This document shows positions 52,551-62,889 of a stretch of DNA of 64,000 nt, piece by piece (the stretch's first letter is position 1; every line of letters begins with the position of its first letter). Under the pieces are notes generated by a model, which had not been told where the DNA came from, ran no database searches, and saw nothing but the letters and a program-made list of their open reading frames with translations. The stretch is from Pseudarthrobacter sp. C4D7. GTDB taxonomy: Bacteria; Actinomycetota; Actinomycetes; Actinomycetales; Micrococcaceae. Made by a program: the position numbers and the translations under genes. The stretch is taken from the NCBI RefSeq assembly GCF_013359725.1, contig NZ_JABFMW010000013.1:1-64000 (forward strand). Direction: 5' to 3'.

Positions 52551-53720
52551 GTGTCTACAGACCAAACGGGCCATGGCGGCGCAAACACCCCCCACAACGC
52601 AGGAAATCCCGGCGAAACCGGGCCGGAATTCCTCCAGCTGATCACCCCGGCCGGTGAGCGGATCAGCCACCCCGAATTCGATTTCTGGGTCAGGGACATC
52701 ACCGAGGACCACTTGTGCTCGCTCTTCGAGGACATGACCGTCATCCGGCGGATCGATGTGGAGGCCACCGCCCTGCAGCGCCAGGGTGAGCTTGCCCTGT
52801 GGCCCCCGCTCCTTGGCCAGGAGGCGGCCCAGATCGGTTCCGGACGGTCGCTGCGCACCGACGACTTCGTGTTTTCCAGCTACCGCGAGAACGGTGTGGC
52901 CTATTGCCGCGGCGTGGACCTGACGGACCTCCTCCGGGTCTGGCGCGGCAACGCGTCCGGCGGCTGGGACCCGTACAGCATCAACATGGCCACCCCGCAG
53001 ATCATCATCGGCGCCCAGACCCTGCACGCCACGGGCTACGCCATGGGAATCCAGAATGACGGAGCCGATGCCGTGGCAGTCACCTACTTCGGTGACGGCG
53101 CCACCAGCGAGGGCGACGTCAACGAGGCCATGGTGTTCGCCGCCAGCTTCCAGGTCCCGGTGGTGTTCTTCTGCACCAACAACCACTGGGCCATCTCCGA
53201 ACCCGTCCGCCTGCAGTCCCACATCCAGCTCGCAGACCGGGCCGCAGGGTTCGGGATCCCCAGCCTCCGGGTGGACGGCAACGACGTCCTGGCGGTCATG
53301 GCCGCCACCAGGCTGGCCCTTGACCGCGCCCGGCGCGGCGGCGGTCCCACCTTCATCGAGGCCGTCACCTACCGCATGGGGCCGCACACCACCGCCGATG
53401 ACCCCACCCGCTACCGGGACGCCAACGAGCTGGAGGACTGGGCCGCAAAAGACCCCATCACCCGTCTGGCCGGCCTGCTGGAGCGCAAGGGGCTGCTCAC
53501 CGCGGAACTGCAGCAGCGGGTCAAGGACAAGGCCGACACTGTGGCGGCACAGATGCGCCGGGGCTGCACCACCATGCCGGAGCCCCAGCCACTGGACGTC
53601 TTCAAGCACGTCTACAGCACCCCCAATTCCTGGCTGGAACGCCAGCAGGACCACTACGCAAGGTATCTGGCTTCCTTTGGTGAACCCGCAGGAGCCGTTT
53701 CAGAAGAAGGTGCACGCTGA
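52551..53720 (+). CDS. bkdA: Branched-chain 2-oxoacid dehydrogenase E1 alpha
   Basis: A 389-residue thiamine-diphosphate enzyme subunit. The cofactor motif runs from GDG (181-183, YFGDGATSEG) to NN (210-211, FCTNNHW). PLLGQEAAQIGSG and MGPHTTADDPTRYR are E1 alpha blocks. With E1 beta and E2 next to it, and leucine genes downstream, a branched-chain rather than pyruvate substrate is most likely. It decarboxylates the oxoacids and passes the acyl group to E2. The start is GTG 52551, with GAAGGT some 11 bases upstream. Stop and next start overlap. Confidence 0.88.
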   Translation: MSTDQTGHGGANTPHNAGNPGETGPEFLQLITPAGERISHPEFDFWVRDITEDHLCSLFEDMTVIRRIDVEATALQRQGELALWPPLLGQEAAQIGSGRSLRTDDFVFSSYRENGVAYCRGVDLTDLLRVWRGNASGGWDPYSINMATPQIIIGAQTLHATGYAMGIQNDGADAVAVTYFGDGATSEGDVNEAMVFAASFQVPVVFFCTNNHWAISEPVRLQSHIQLADRAAGFGIPSLRVDGNDVLAVMAATRLALDRARRGGGPTFIEAVTYRMGPHTTADDPTRYRDANELEDWAAKDPITRLAGLLERKGLLTAELQQRVKDKADTVAAQMRRGCTTMPEPQPLDVFKHVYSTPNSWLERQQDHYARYLASFGEPAGAVSEEGAR

Positions 53721-54730
53721 TGACCCAGTTGACCTTTGCCCGTGCCATCAACGCCGGGCTCCGGAAGTCCCTGGAGAACGACCCCAAGGTGGTTCTCCTC
53801 GGCGAGGACATCGGCACCCTGGGCGGCGTCTTCCGGGTGACGGATGGCCTGCAAAAGGATTTCGGCACCCACCGGGTGGTGGACACCCCACTGGCGGAGT
53901 CCGCCATCGTGGGAACCGCCGTCGGCCTGGCCTACCGCGGCTACCGGCCCGTGGTGGAAATCCAGTTCGACGGGTTCATCTATCCGGCGTTCGACCAAAT
54001 CGTCAGCCAGGTAGCCAAACTGCATTACCGAACCAGCGGGGCCGTCAAGATGCCCATCACCATCAGGGTTCCGTTCGGCGGCGGCATCGGCTCACCGGAG
54101 CACCACTCAGAGTCTCCGGAAGCCTATTTCACCCATACTTCCGGCCTGCGCGTGGTCACTGTTGCCAACCCGCAGGACGCCTACACCGTCATCCAGCAGG
54201 CCATTGCCTGCGACGACCCCGTACTGTACTTCGAGCCCAAGCGCCGCTACCACGACAAAGGCGAGGTGGACGAGTCGCTGGCTCCTGCCTCGGCCCTGCC
54301 CATGGACAAGGCCCGCGTGCTGACCGACGGCAGCGACGTCACCCTGGTGGCCTACGGGCCCCTGGTCAAGACCGCCCTGGACGCTGCCTCCGCAGCGGCG
54401 GACGAGGGCATTTCGATCGAAGTCATCGACCTGCGCTCGCTGGCGCCCGTGGACTACGAACCGGTGGTGGCGTCCGTGCGGAAGACCGGGCGCCTGGTCA
54501 TCACCCATGAGGCGGCCCAGTCCGGCGGCCTGGGCGCGGAAGTGGCTGCCAGCATCACCGAGCGGTGCTTCTATCACCTGGAGGCCGCGCCGGTCCGGGT
54601 TACGGGGTTCGACATCCCCTACCCCTACTCCAAGCTGGAAATGCACCACCTGCCTGGCCTGGACCGCATCCTGGACGGCGTGGACCGTGCCCTGGGCCGC
54701 CCGAACTCCCTGAGCGGACTGGAAGGATGA
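53720..54730 (+). CDS. bkdB: Branched-chain 2-oxoacid dehydrogenase E1 beta
   Basis: A 336-residue partner of E1 alpha. LLGEDIGTLGGVFRVTDGL (about 31-49), HRVVDTPLAESAIVGTAVG, and IDLRSLAPVD with VITHEAAQSGGLGAEV near the C-terminus are standard for E1 beta. It forms the alpha2beta2 heterotetramer with the previous product. It overlaps both neighbours (TGATG upstream, ATGA downstream), so the three subunits are coupled. Confidence 0.92.
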   Translation: MTQLTFARAINAGLRKSLENDPKVVLLGEDIGTLGGVFRVTDGLQKDFGTHRVVDTPLAESAIVGTAVGLAYRGYRPVVEIQFDGFIYPAFDQIVSQVAKLHYRTSGAVKMPITIRVPFGGGIGSPEHHSESPEAYFTHTSGLRVVTVANPQDAYTVIQQAIACDDPVLYFEPKRRYHDKGEVDESLAPASALPMDKARVLTDGSDVTLVAYGPLVKTALDAASAAADEGISIEVIDLRSLAPVDYEPVVASVRKTGRLVITHEAAQSGGLGAEVAASITERCFYHLEAAPVRVTGFDIPYPYSKLEMHHLPGLDRILDGVDRALGRPNSLSGLEG

Positions 54731-56148
54731 GCGCCACCATGATCAAGGAATTCCGGCTCCCAGACCTGGGGGAGGGGCTCACCGAGTCCGAAATCCTCAG
54801 CTGGAAAGTGGCCGTTGGCGATACCGTCAGCCTGAACCAGGTCATCGCCGAAGTGGAGACTGCCAAGGCCGTGGTGGAGCTTCCGTCCCCTTTCGCAGGG
54901 GTCATCAAAGAGCTTCACGAGCAGCCCGGGTCAGTGGTGGAAGTGGGCAAGCCGATCGTGTCCTTCGAGGTAGCGGACGACGACGGGCACTCACCCGCAG
55001 CGCCGTCCGGCGCCGCGGGCGCGGGGTCCCGTGAGGCTGAGGTGGACACACCGAAACGGCAACCGAACCTGGTGGGGTACGGCGCCGTCGTCGAAAGCTC
55101 CGGGCGCCCGGCGCGGCGGCCCAGGAACGTTGCCCCGGTGGTTGCGGCGGGGGGAACCAAGGCCCCGGAGGCCGGCCGGGTGGAGCCTGCAGCCGTTCAG
55201 CCTGCGCCGGTCCAATCTGTTTCGGTCCGATCCGCCACCGTGGAGGGCCAAACCGCCGAACGTCCCCGGTCCACGCCTCCGGTCCGCAAGCTGGCCAAGG
55301 ATTTGGGGCTGGACCTCGCACGAGTTGCGGGCACTGGAGCCGGCGGCCTGATCACGCGGGAGGACGTCCTGGCCTTCGCAGGACACGAGGCCGTGCCCGG
55401 GATGCCGGAGCAGGGGTCTGCGCCACCGGCTGGAGCCGGTGCGGGGGAGCGGGAGACGCGGACCCCGATCAAGGGCGTCCGCAAGCACACCGCGGCCGCC
55501 ATGGTGCAGAGCGCCTTTACCGCGCCGCATGCCACCGAGTTCCTGACCGTGGACGTTACGCCGAGCCTGGAACTGCTGGCCAGGCTCAAGGACAGCAGGG
55601 CCTTCGCCGGCGTGAAGCTCACCCCGTTGACGCTCGCCGCCAAAGCCCTCCTTATCGCCCTGCGCCGGAACCCGGCGCTGAACTCCCGCTGGGACGAGGG
55701 CAACCAGGAGATCGTCACCTTCCACTACGTGAACCTGGGCATCGCCGCCGCCACGCCGCGGGGACTCACGGTTCCCAACATCAAGGACGCCGACACCCTG
55801 CCACTGCCGCAGCTGGCCCGGGAACTCACCTCACTCGCCGAGACTGCCCGGGCGGGCAAGACAACACCGGCCGACCTCTCCGGCGGCACCATCTCCATCA
55901 CCAACATCGGCGTCTTCGGCATCGACGCCGGTACCCCCATCCTCAACCCGGGGGAAGCGGCGATCCTTGGCCTGGGAGCGGTCCGGACCATGCCCTGGGA
56001 ATACCGGGGGGAGGTGGCGCTGCGCCAGGTCCTCACGCTGAGCCTGTCCTTCGACCATCGCCTGGTGGACGGCGAGCAGGGATCCCGGTTCCTGGCGGAT
56101 GTGGGTGCCATCCTGGCCGATCCCGGCATGGTGCTGACCATGGTCTAG
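54727..56148 (+). CDS. bkdC: Dihydrolipoamide acyltransferase (E2)
   Basis: A 473-residue core of the complex. A single lipoyl domain (1-80) carries K47 in VETAKAVVELP. A peripheral-subunit-binding domain follows (about 180-215, VRKLAKDLGLDLARVAGTG), then the catalytic domain with SFDHRLVDGEQG (His and Asp active site) near the C-terminus. The linkers are long and Ala/Pro-rich. It moves the branched acyl group to CoA. No E3 gene lies nearby; a shared dihydrolipoamide dehydrogenase must be elsewhere. ATG 54727 follows AAGG closely. Confidence 0.92.
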   Translation: MSATMIKEFRLPDLGEGLTESEILSWKVAVGDTVSLNQVIAEVETAKAVVELPSPFAGVIKELHEQPGSVVEVGKPIVSFEVADDDGHSPAAPSGAAGAGSREAEVDTPKRQPNLVGYGAVVESSGRPARRPRNVAPVVAAGGTKAPEAGRVEPAAVQPAPVQSVSVRSATVEGQTAERPRSTPPVRKLAKDLGLDLARVAGTGAGGLITREDVLAFAGHEAVPGMPEQGSAPPAGAGAGERETRTPIKGVRKHTAAAMVQSAFTAPHATEFLTVDVTPSLELLARLKDSRAFAGVKLTPLTLAAKALLIALRRNPALNSRWDEGNQEIVTFHYVNLGIAAATPRGLTVPNIKDADTLPLPQLARELTSLAETARAGKTTPADLSGGTISITNIGVFGIDAGTPILNPGEAAILGLGAVRTMPWEYRGEVALRQVLTLSLSFDHRLVDGEQGSRFLADVGAILADPGMVLTMV

Positions 56149-56168
56149 CTGCTGTCACTCCCGTGCAC

Positions 56169-56211
56169 GACCGGCCCGGGCCCGCGTAGGCGGTGCTGCT
56201 AGGGGCCGGTC
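56169..56211. terminator. Hairpin between E2 and TetR genes
   Basis: GACCGGCCC (56169-56177) pairs with GGGCCGGTC (56203-56211) around a 25-base GC-rich loop. The genes are convergent here. No T-tract follows. Confidence 0.4.
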
Positions 56212-56267
56212 ATGCGGGGACGGGCCGGTTGTGGTGCCCGTCGCCGGCGGGCCCGGTGCGTTGGGCC

Positions 56268-56981
56268 TCAGGCCGGGGGCACAGTCAGGGCAGCCAATGC
56301 CATCCGTTCCAGCAGGGGGCGGGCGACGCCGGCCGCCAGGCGCCGGCCGTGGCTGCGGACCGAATGCGGGGTGGAGTTGATGAGGCCGAAGGTGGCGTGC
56401 GCCCGCATCCGCAGCTCGGCCAGGTCTGTGGCTGGGTGGATCTTGGCAAGGACGTCCACCCACAGCTCCACGTAGTTGCGCTGGAGTGTCCGCACGGCCA
56501 ACTGGTCCTGCTCGGACAGGTTGGTGAAGTCCCGGTCCTGCACCCGGATCACGTCCGGCTTGCCAAGCGCGAAATCCACCTGGAACTCCACCAGCTGCCG
56601 CAGTGCGGCCTGGGGGTCCGCGGCGCGCTCCACCACCTGGCGCCCGCCATCCAGCAGTTCCTGGCTCACCGTGACCAGAAGGTCAGCCAGGACCGCCTGC
56701 TTGCCGGGAAAGTGGCGGTACACCGCAGGTCCGCTGACGCCTGCCGCTGCGCCCAGGTCCTCCAGCGAAACCCGGTTGAAGCCGTTGGCAGCAAACAGGG
56801 ACGCAGCGGCGGAGAGCAGCGCCTGCCGCCGGTTCTCCTTGGCCTTGCCGCGCTGGGTTGTCGGGGCCTGTGCCGTTGGGGCCTGATGTGTTGGGCCCTG
56901 GGTTGCGGCACCGTGGGTCGCGGAGCCCTGGTCTTCGGAGTGTGGGGCAGCAGGGGCCGGCTGCGTTGTATTGCTGGACAC
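56268..56981 (-). CDS. TetR-family regulator of leucine pathway
   Basis: A 237-residue repressor-type protein. The helix-turn-helix is at about residues 50-95 (LLSAAASLFAANGFNRVSLE, then GVSGPAVYRHFPGK), about 45 residues later than usual. The N-terminal extension is a degenerate Thr/Gln/Pro/His repeat (THGAATQGPTHQAPTAQAPT) of unknown use. The ligand domain follows. GTG 56981 is chosen for AAGGAGG five or so bases upstream. It is divergent from the leucine operon across 146 bp that hold two operator-like repeats, so it probably represses that operon until an acyl-CoA or acid binds. Confidence 0.88.
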   Translation of the reverse strand: MSSNTTQPAPAAPHSEDQGSATHGAATQGPTHQAPTAQAPTTQRGKAKENRRQALLSAAASLFAANGFNRVSLEDLGAAAGVSGPAVYRHFPGKQAVLADLLVTVSQELLDGGRQVVERAADPQAALRQLVEFQVDFALGKPDVIRVQDRDFTNLSEQDQLAVRTLQRNYVELWVDVLAKIHPATDLAELRMRAHATFGLINSTPHSVRSHGRRLAAGVARPLLERMALAALTVPPA

Positions 56982-57022
56982 TTTTCCTCCTTGGGCCAGC
57001 CCAGAGTCTAGCAACGCGTCGA

Positions 57023-57038
57023 TGTGTTGGACATCACA
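57023..57038. promoter_or_regulatory. CRP/GlxR-like site at leucine operon
   Basis: TGTGT-TGGACA-TCACA matches TGTGA-N6-TCACA at 9 of 10 positions. It overlaps the first TetR operator-like repeat by two bases. Confidence 0.5.
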
Positions 57039-57081
57039 GTTAATCGAGACTAACCTGAATTTCAGTTATTAGTCACTAACC
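57037..57081. promoter_or_regulatory. Two repeated TetR-type operators
   Basis: CAGTTAATCGAGACTAACC (57037-57055) and CAGTTATTAGTCACTAACC (57063-57081) are 15 of 19 identical, 26 bases apart, and each is an imperfect palindrome GTTA-N8-TAAC. The second contains the perfect TTAGT-C-ACTAA. TAACCT at 57051 is a possible -10 box, so binding would block the leucine operon. Confidence 0.65.
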
Positions 57082-57127
57082 GAGTTGGCCTTGGCGCCGC
57101 GCGGACCCTTAAGAGAACGGAACGTCG

Positions 57128-58735
57128 ATGGAGACCCTGGCCACCCGGCTCGACCCAGCAAGCGAGTCCTTCCGCGCCACCCGGGAAGAGCAGCTGTCGC
57201 TCGCCGGCGAGCTGCGGAAGAAGCTGGCGGATGCCGCCCTCGGCGGGCCCCAAAAGTCGCGGGACCGGCACGTGGCCCGGGGCAAGCTGCTGCCGCGGGA
57301 CCGGATCGACCAGCTGTTGGATGATGGCAGCCCCTTCCTGGAGATCGCGCCGCTTGCGGCCAACGGGATGTACGGAGATGACGCACCCGGCGCCGGGGTG
57401 ATCGCAGGAATCGGCCTGGTGCACGGCCGGCAGGTCCTGGTCATCTCCAACGACGCCACCGTCAAGGGCGGAACCTATTACCCCATGACAGTGAAGAAGC
57501 ACCTCCGCGCCCAGGAGATCGCGCTGGAAAACCGGCTGCCCTGCATCTACCTGGTGGACTCAGGCGGCGCCTTCCTGCCCAAGCAGGACGAAGTCTTCCC
57601 TGACAAGGAGCATTTCGGCCGGATCTTCTACAACCAGGCACGCCTTTCCGCAGCCAAGATTCCGCAGCTCGCCGCCGTCATGGGGTCCTGCACGGCGGGT
57701 GGAGCTTACGTCCCCGCCATGAGCGATGAAACCGTCATCGTCCGCAACCAGGGCACCATCTTCCTGGGCGGCCCGCCGCTGGTGAAGGCAGCCATCGGGG
57801 AGATCGTCACCGCCGAGGAACTGGGTGGCGGCGAGGTGCACTCGAAGATTTCAGGCGTCACGGACCACCTGGCCGAGAACGACGAACACGCCCTCCAGAT
57901 CATCCGGGACATCGTCGCCACCCTCCCGCCTCCCGCCGCGCCGGCCTGGCAGGTGGAACCCGTTGTCGAGCCCGCCGCGGACCCGGACGGCCTCTATGGT
58001 GCCGTGCCCACGGACGTCAACGCCCCCTACGACGTCCACGAGGTCATCGCCCGCCTGGTGGACGGCAGCAGGTTCCACGAGTTCAAAAAGGACTACGGCA
58101 CCACCTTGGTCACCGGATTCGCCCGGATCGATGGTCATCCCGTAGGCATCGTGGCCAACAACGGCGTGCTGTTCAGCGAGTCATCGCTCAAGGGTGCGCA
58201 TTTCATCGAACTGTGCGACCAGCGCGGCATCCCGCTGCTGTTCCTGCAGAACATCTCCGGTTTCATGGTGGGGAAGGACGCCGAACAGGGCGGCATCGCC
58301 AAAAACGGAGCCAAGATGGTGACGGCCGTCGCCACGGCCCGCGTCCCCAAGCTGACAGTGGTGATCGGCGGCTCCTTCGGCGCCGGAAACTACTCCATGT
58401 GCGGCCGGGCTTATTCGCCGCGGTTCCTGTGGATGTGGCCCGCCGCCCGGATTTCGGTGATGGGCGGCAACCAGGCAGCCAGCGTGCTGGCCACCGTCAA
58501 ACGGGACCAGTACGAGGCCGCAGGGGAGGAATGGGCCGCCGACGACGAGGAAGCCTTCAAAGCGCCCATCCGCCGGCAGTACGAGGACCAGGGAAGCCCC
58601 TACTACTCAACGGCCCGCCTCTGGGACGACGGCGTCATCGACCCCGCCGATACCCGCACCGTCCTGGGCCTGGCGCTCGACGTCGTTTCCCGCACCCCCT
58701 TGCCGGAGACTTCCTTCGGCCTCTTCCGGATGTGA
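57128..58735 (+). CDS. Acyl-CoA carboxyltransferase (methylcrotonyl-CoA carboxylase beta type)
   Basis: A 535-residue carboxyltransferase. [20 protein letters not shown] (about 59-78), [17 protein letters not shown] and the C-terminal half [20 protein letters not shown] are closest to the beta subunit of 3-methylcrotonyl-CoA carboxylase (LiuB/AccD1), which carboxylates 3-methylcrotonyl-CoA in leucine breakdown. The biotinylated partner is encoded eight bases downstream and an isovaleryl-CoA-type dehydrogenase follows, which supports this substrate over propionyl-CoA. No strong ribosome site before ATG 57128. Confidence 0.88.
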   Translation: METLATRLDPASESFRATREEQLSLAGELRKKLADAALGGPQKSRDRHVARGKLLPRDRIDQLLDDGSPFLEIAPLAANGMYGDDAPGAGVIAGIGLVHGRQVLVISNDATVKGGTYYPMTVKKHLRAQEIALENRLPCIYLVDSGGAFLPKQDEVFPDKEHFGRIFYNQARLSAAKIPQLAAVMGSCTAGGAYVPAMSDETVIVRNQGTIFLGGPPLVKAAIGEIVTAEELGGGEVHSKISGVTDHLAENDEHALQIIRDIVATLPPPAAPAWQVEPVVEPAADPDGLYGAVPTDVNAPYDVHEVIARLVDGSRFHEFKKDYGTTLVTGFARIDGHPVGIVANNGVLFSESSLKGAHFIELCDQRGIPLLFLQNISGFMVGKDAEQGGIAKNGAKMVTAVATARVPKLTVVIGGSFGAGNYSMCGRAYSPRFLWMWPAARISVMGGNQAASVLATVKRDQYEAAGEEWAADDEEAFKAPIRRQYEDQGSPYYSTARLWDDGVIDPADTRTVLGLALDVVSRTPLPETSFGLFRM

Positions 58736-58742
58736 GCCAGCA

Positions 58743-60938
58743 ATGACCACGCAGACCAACACCGCCACGCCAGGGGACAGCGCAATGACCCGCAGCGGCT
58801 CCCTCTTCAACACCGTCCTGGTGGCCAACCGCGGTGAGATCGCGTGCCGCGTCATCCGCACGCTGCGCCTCCTGGGGATCCGGTCCGTCGCCGTCTACAG
58901 CGACGCCGACGCCGGTGCCCGGCACGTGCGCGAGGCTGACACCTCGGTACGGATAGGCCCCGCCGCGGCAAGCGAAAGCTACCTGAGCATCGACGCCATC
59001 CTGGACGCCTGCCGGCTGTCCGGGGCTGAGGCAGTCCACCCCGGCTACGGCTTCCTGAGCGAAAACGCGGACTTCGCCCGTGCCCTCGAAAAAGCCGGCA
59101 TCGCCTTTATCGGGCCCGGCGTTGAAGCACTGGACGTCATGGGCGACAAGATCCGAGCCAAGAACCACGTGGCAGGGTACGGCGTGCCGGTGGTCCCCGG
59201 CATTGCCCGGCCCGGGATGACGGACAGCGAACTGGTGGAGGCTGCTGCCGCCGTCGGCTATCCCCTCCTGATCAAGCCCTCCGCCGGAGGTGGCGGCAAG
59301 GGCATGCACGTTGTCGAAGGACCGGCGGACCTGCCCGCTGCCCTGGCCACGGCACGGCGCGTGGCTGCAGCCGCTTTCGGGGATGACACCTTGTTCCTGG
59401 AGCGCCTGGTAACCACCCCGCGGCATATCGAGGTGCAGGTGCTGGCGGACAGCCACGGCAACGTCATCCACCTCGGCGAGCGCGAGTGCTCCCTGCAGCG
59501 CCGCCACCAGAAAGTCATTGAGGAAGCTCCGTCGCCCCTGCTGGAGGGCCTGCCCAACGGTGCGGAAGTCCGGGCCCGCATCGGCGAGGCCGCCTGCAAC
59601 GCCGCCCGCAGCGTGGACTATACCGGGGCCGGAACGGTGGAGTTCCTGGTCTCAGATGACGCGCCGGACGAGTTCTTCTTCATGGAGATGAACACCCGGC
59701 TGCAGGTGGAGCACCCCGTCACTGAGATGGTGACGGGCGTCGACCTGGTGGAATGGCAGGTGCGGATCGCCGCCGGTGACCCGCTCACCGTCCGCCAGGC
59801 CGACGTCGGCCTTGCCGGCCACGCCGTGGAGGCGAGGGTCTACGCCGAGGTGCCGGAGAAGAACTTCCTTCCCTCCACCGGGACGGTGCTCCGGCTGGAC
59901 GAACTGCCGGCAGTGTCCGGCAGCCCGGTCCGGGTGGATTCCTCCCTGGTGGAAGGCCTGGAGCTCTCCGCGAATTACGATCCCATGATTTCCAAGGTCA
60001 TCGCCTGGGGTGCGGACCGCGCGGCGGCGCTGGATTCCCTGGACACGACCCTGTCCGGCTACACCGCCCTGGGGATCGAGACCAACGTGGAGTACCTGCG
60101 GCTCCTGCTCAGCGATCCCGACGTCCAGCGCGGGCACCTGGACACGGGACTGATCGAACGGAAGCTGCCGGGGCTCGAATTCCGGCACGTTGGCGATCCC
60201 GAACTGGTGGCGGCTGCGCTGTACGCCCTCTCACTGGAGGAAACGAACCGTCCCACCGCCGCCGTCGGACCGTGGCAGGCCAGGAGCGGCTGGCGGCTGG
60301 GGGCACCGGCGCCCCGCCGGATCAGCCTGGGAACGGCCGACGGCGGCGTGGCAACCGTTGCGGTGACGGACTGCCCCGCCGGGGGAGGCCCGGCAGTGGT
60401 CTCCGTCAACGGCGGTGCACGGCAGGAAGCGTCGCTGAGGGTGGCGGAGGACGGGAGCGCCGTCCTCACCCTTGCCGGGGAGGAACGGACCTACATGGTT
60501 GCCGCAGAGTCCGGGCCCACCGCCCGGCTGTACCTCGGCAGTGGCGGCTGGTCCTGCCGGCTGGAACTCCTCACCCGGGAGGCAAGGCTGGAACGGGTGC
60601 TGGCAGCCGTCCAGCGCCAGGAAGGTGCCGCCGACCCCGAGGTGCGCTCGCCCATGCCGGGAACCGTGGTGGCCGTCCCGGTCAACGACGGCGACGCGGT
60701 GGAGGCAGGGGAAGTCCTGGTGTCCGTCGAGGCCATGAAGATGGAACACCACCTGGTGGCACCCCTGGCGGGGACCGTCCACCTGACGGCCCGTACCGGA
60801 GACCTGGTGAAGGCCGACCAGGTCCTGGCCACCATCCACCCCCATCCCACCGGTGCGGTCCCCGCTCCCACGGGCACTGGCCCGGAGACAACCGACCCAG
60901 AGACAGACGCAGCTGCAGACCAAGGCGAAGGAGCCTGA
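58743..60938 (+). CDS. Biotin carboxylase/carrier subunit (methylcrotonyl-CoA carboxylase alpha type)
   Basis: A 731-residue protein. Residues about 18-465 are biotin carboxylase: [36 protein letters not shown] (ATP loop) and [21 protein letters not shown] middle linker domain follows, and the C-terminal carrier domain has biotin Lys about K665 in [12 protein letters not shown] Pro/Thr-rich tail ends it. It charges biotin for the carboxyltransferase encoded just upstream. The start is ATG 58743, or ATG 58785 after 14 codons. Function is that of LiuD/AccA1. Confidence 0.9.
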   Translation: MTTQTNTATPGDSAMTRSGSLFNTVLVANRGEIACRVIRTLRLLGIRSVAVYSDADAGARHVREADTSVRIGPAAASESYLSIDAILDACRLSGAEAVHPGYGFLSENADFARALEKAGIAFIGPGVEALDVMGDKIRAKNHVAGYGVPVVPGIARPGMTDSELVEAAAAVGYPLLIKPSAGGGGKGMHVVEGPADLPAALATARRVAAAAFGDDTLFLERLVTTPRHIEVQVLADSHGNVIHLGERECSLQRRHQKVIEEAPSPLLEGLPNGAEVRARIGEAACNAARSVDYTGAGTVEFLVSDDAPDEFFFMEMNTRLQVEHPVTEMVTGVDLVEWQVRIAAGDPLTVRQADVGLAGHAVEARVYAEVPEKNFLPSTGTVLRLDELPAVSGSPVRVDSSLVEGLELSANYDPMISKVIAWGADRAAALDSLDTTLSGYTALGIETNVEYLRLLLSDPDVQRGHLDTGLIERKLPGLEFRHVGDPELVAAALYALSLEETNRPTAAVGPWQARSGWRLGAPAPRRISLGTADGGVATVAVTDCPAGGGPAVVSVNGGARQEASLRVAEDGSAVLTLAGEERTYMVAAESGPTARLYLGSGGWSCRLELLTREARLERVLAAVQRQEGAADPEVRSPMPGTVVAVPVNDGDAVEAGEVLVSVEAMKMEHHLVAPLAGTVHLTARTGDLVKADQVLATIHPHPTGAVPAPTGTGPETTDPETDAAADQGEGA

Positions 60939-60940
60939 CC

Positions 60941-62104
60941 ATGACCGGTTTTGAACTCAACGAGGAATACCAGGACCTCAGCGACACCGTCCGCGACTTT
61001 GCGGACAATGTGGTGGCCCCGGTCTCCGCCAAGCATGACGAAGAGCACAGCTTCCCCTATGACGTGGTGAAGCAGATGGGGGAAATGGGCCTGTTCGGGC
61101 TGCCCTTCCCCGAGGAATACGGCGGCATGGGCGGGGACTACTTCGCCCTGGCGCTCGCCCTGGAACAACTGGGCCGCGTGGACCAGTCGGTCGCCATCAC
61201 CCTGGAGGCCGGGGTGTCCCTGGGCGCCATGCCGGTGTACCGCTTCGGCACGGACGCCCAGAAGCAGGAATGGCTGCCCATGCTGGCATCCGGCCAGGCG
61301 CTCGCCGGGTTCGGGCTCACCGAACCGGAGGCCGGCTCGGACGCCGGCGGCACCAAGACCCACGCCCGGCGCGAGGACGGCAACTGGGTGATCAACGGCA
61401 ACAAGGAGTTCATCACCAACTCTGGAACGGGCATCACCCGCCTGGTCACCGTCACGGCCGTCACCGGCCAGCAGGAACGCCCCGACGGCAGCATCAAGAA
61501 GGACATCTCCACCATCCTGGTGCCCACCGACACCCCGGGTTTCAAGGCGGAAAAGGCCTACAACAAGGTGGGATGGAATGCCTCCGACACCCACCCGCTG
61601 ACCCTCAAGGATGTCCGGGTGCCGGAGGAAAACCTGTTGGGAACCGAAGGGCGCGGCTACGCCAACTTCCTGTCCATCCTGGATGAGGGCCGGATTGCCA
61701 TCGCCGCCCTGGCCACCGGTGCCGCGCAGGGCTGCGTGGACCAATCGGTGAAGTACGCCAAGGAACGCAGCGCGTTCGGCCAGAACATCGGCAAGTACCA
61801 GGCCATTGCGTTCAAGATCGCCCGGATGGAAGCGCGGGCCCACACCGCCCGGCTGGCCTACTACGACGCGGCCGCCCGGATGCTCGCCGGCAAGCCGTTC
61901 AAGACGCAGGCGGCCATCGCTAAGATGGTCGCAGGCGAGGCGGCCATGGACAATGCGCGGGATGCCACCCAGGTATTCGGCGGCTATGGCTTCATCAACG
62001 AGTTCACCGTGGCACGCCACTACCGCGACTCCAAGATCCTTGAAGTGGGGGAGGGCACCACGGAGGTCCAGCTGATGCTGATCGCCCGCGAACTGGGACT
62101 TTAG
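60941..62104 (+). CDS. Acyl-CoA dehydrogenase (isovaleryl-CoA type)
   Basis: A 387-residue FAD enzyme. GFGLTEPEAGSDAGGTKTHA (about 123-142) and the C-terminal ATQVFGGYGFINEFTVARHYRD block are standard. The Glu in GEGTTEVQL (E371) is at the usual catalytic position. Human isovaleryl-CoA dehydrogenase uses a different internal Glu, so the assignment to isovaleryl-CoA rests on its place next to methylcrotonyl-CoA carboxylase genes rather than on the active site; a short-chain or 2-methyl substrate is possible. GAAGGAG precedes ATG 60941, two bases after the carboxylase stop. Confidence 0.85.
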   Translation: MTGFELNEEYQDLSDTVRDFADNVVAPVSAKHDEEHSFPYDVVKQMGEMGLFGLPFPEEYGGMGGDYFALALALEQLGRVDQSVAITLEAGVSLGAMPVYRFGTDAQKQEWLPMLASGQALAGFGLTEPEAGSDAGGTKTHARREDGNWVINGNKEFITNSGTGITRLVTVTAVTGQQERPDGSIKKDISTILVPTDTPGFKAEKAYNKVGWNASDTHPLTLKDVRVPEENLLGTEGRGYANFLSILDEGRIAIAALATGAAQGCVDQSVKYAKERSAFGQNIGKYQAIAFKIARMEARAHTARLAYYDAAARMLAGKPFKTQAAIAKMVAGEAAMDNARDATQVFGGYGFINEFTVARHYRDSKILEVGEGTTEVQLMLIARELGL

Positions 62105-62121
62105 CCGGCCCGAAAGGATCA

Positions 62122-62889
62122 ATGATGATTGACAAGGTTGTTGCCAGTGCGGACCAGGCCGTCGCGGACATCCCCGACGGCGCGTCGCTGGCCGTTGGCG
62201 GATTCGGGCTCTGCGGAATTCCGGTGGCCCTGATCGATGCCCTCCACCGGGCCGGAACAACGGACCTGGAAACCGTCAGCAACAACTGCGGCGTGGACGA
62301 CTGGGGGCTCGGCATCCTCCTCCGCGACGGCCGCATCCGCCGCACCATCAGCTCCTACGTTGGCGAGAACAAGGAATTTGCCCGCCAGTACCTGGCCGGC
62401 GAGCTGGAGGTGGTGCTCACCCCGCAGGGCACGCTGGCCGAAAAGCTGCGCGCCGGCGGGGCCGGGATCCCTGCGTTCTACACCAAAGCGGGGGTCGGCA
62501 CCCAGGTGTCCGACGGCGGCCTGCCGCAGAAGTACGACGCCAACGGCGGAATCGCTGTGGCCTCAGCCGCCAAGGAAGTCCGCTCCTTCGGGGGAGTGGA
62601 CTACGTCCTGGAAGAGTCGCTCACCCCGGACTTCGGACTGGTGCACGCGTGGAAAGGCGACCGGCACGGCAACCTGGTCTTCCACGCCACCGCCATGAAC
62701 TTTAACCCGCTGTGCGCCATGGCAGGGCGCATCACCATCGCCGAGGTGGAGGAACTCGTGGAGCCCGGCGAACTGGACCCCGAACACATTCACACTCCCG
62801 GCATTTTCGTCCAGCGGGTGGTCCTGGCGCAGGACGGCGAGAAGCGCATCGAAAAGCGGACGGTGGCACTCAACCAGGCAGGAGCATGA
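62122..62889 (+). CDS. scoA: 3-oxoacid CoA-transferase subunit A
   Basis: A 255-residue subunit. [20 protein letters not shown] (about 16-35) and GGGxP-type loop [15 protein letters not shown] mark the SCOT/AtoD family. With subunit B it moves CoA between succinyl-CoA and a 3-oxoacid such as acetoacetate, the end product of leucine breakdown. AAAGGATCA precedes ATG 62122. It overlaps subunit B as ATGA. Confidence 0.9.
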   Translation: MMIDKVVASADQAVADIPDGASLAVGGFGLCGIPVALIDALHRAGTTDLETVSNNCGVDDWGLGILLRDGRIRRTISSYVGENKEFARQYLAGELEVVLTPQGTLAEKLRAGGAGIPAFYTKAGVGTQVSDGGLPQKYDANGGIAVASAAKEVRSFGGVDYVLEESLTPDFGLVHAWKGDRHGNLVFHATAMNFNPLCAMAGRITIAEVEELVEPGELDPEHIHTPGIFVQRVVLAQDGEKRIEKRTVALNQAGA

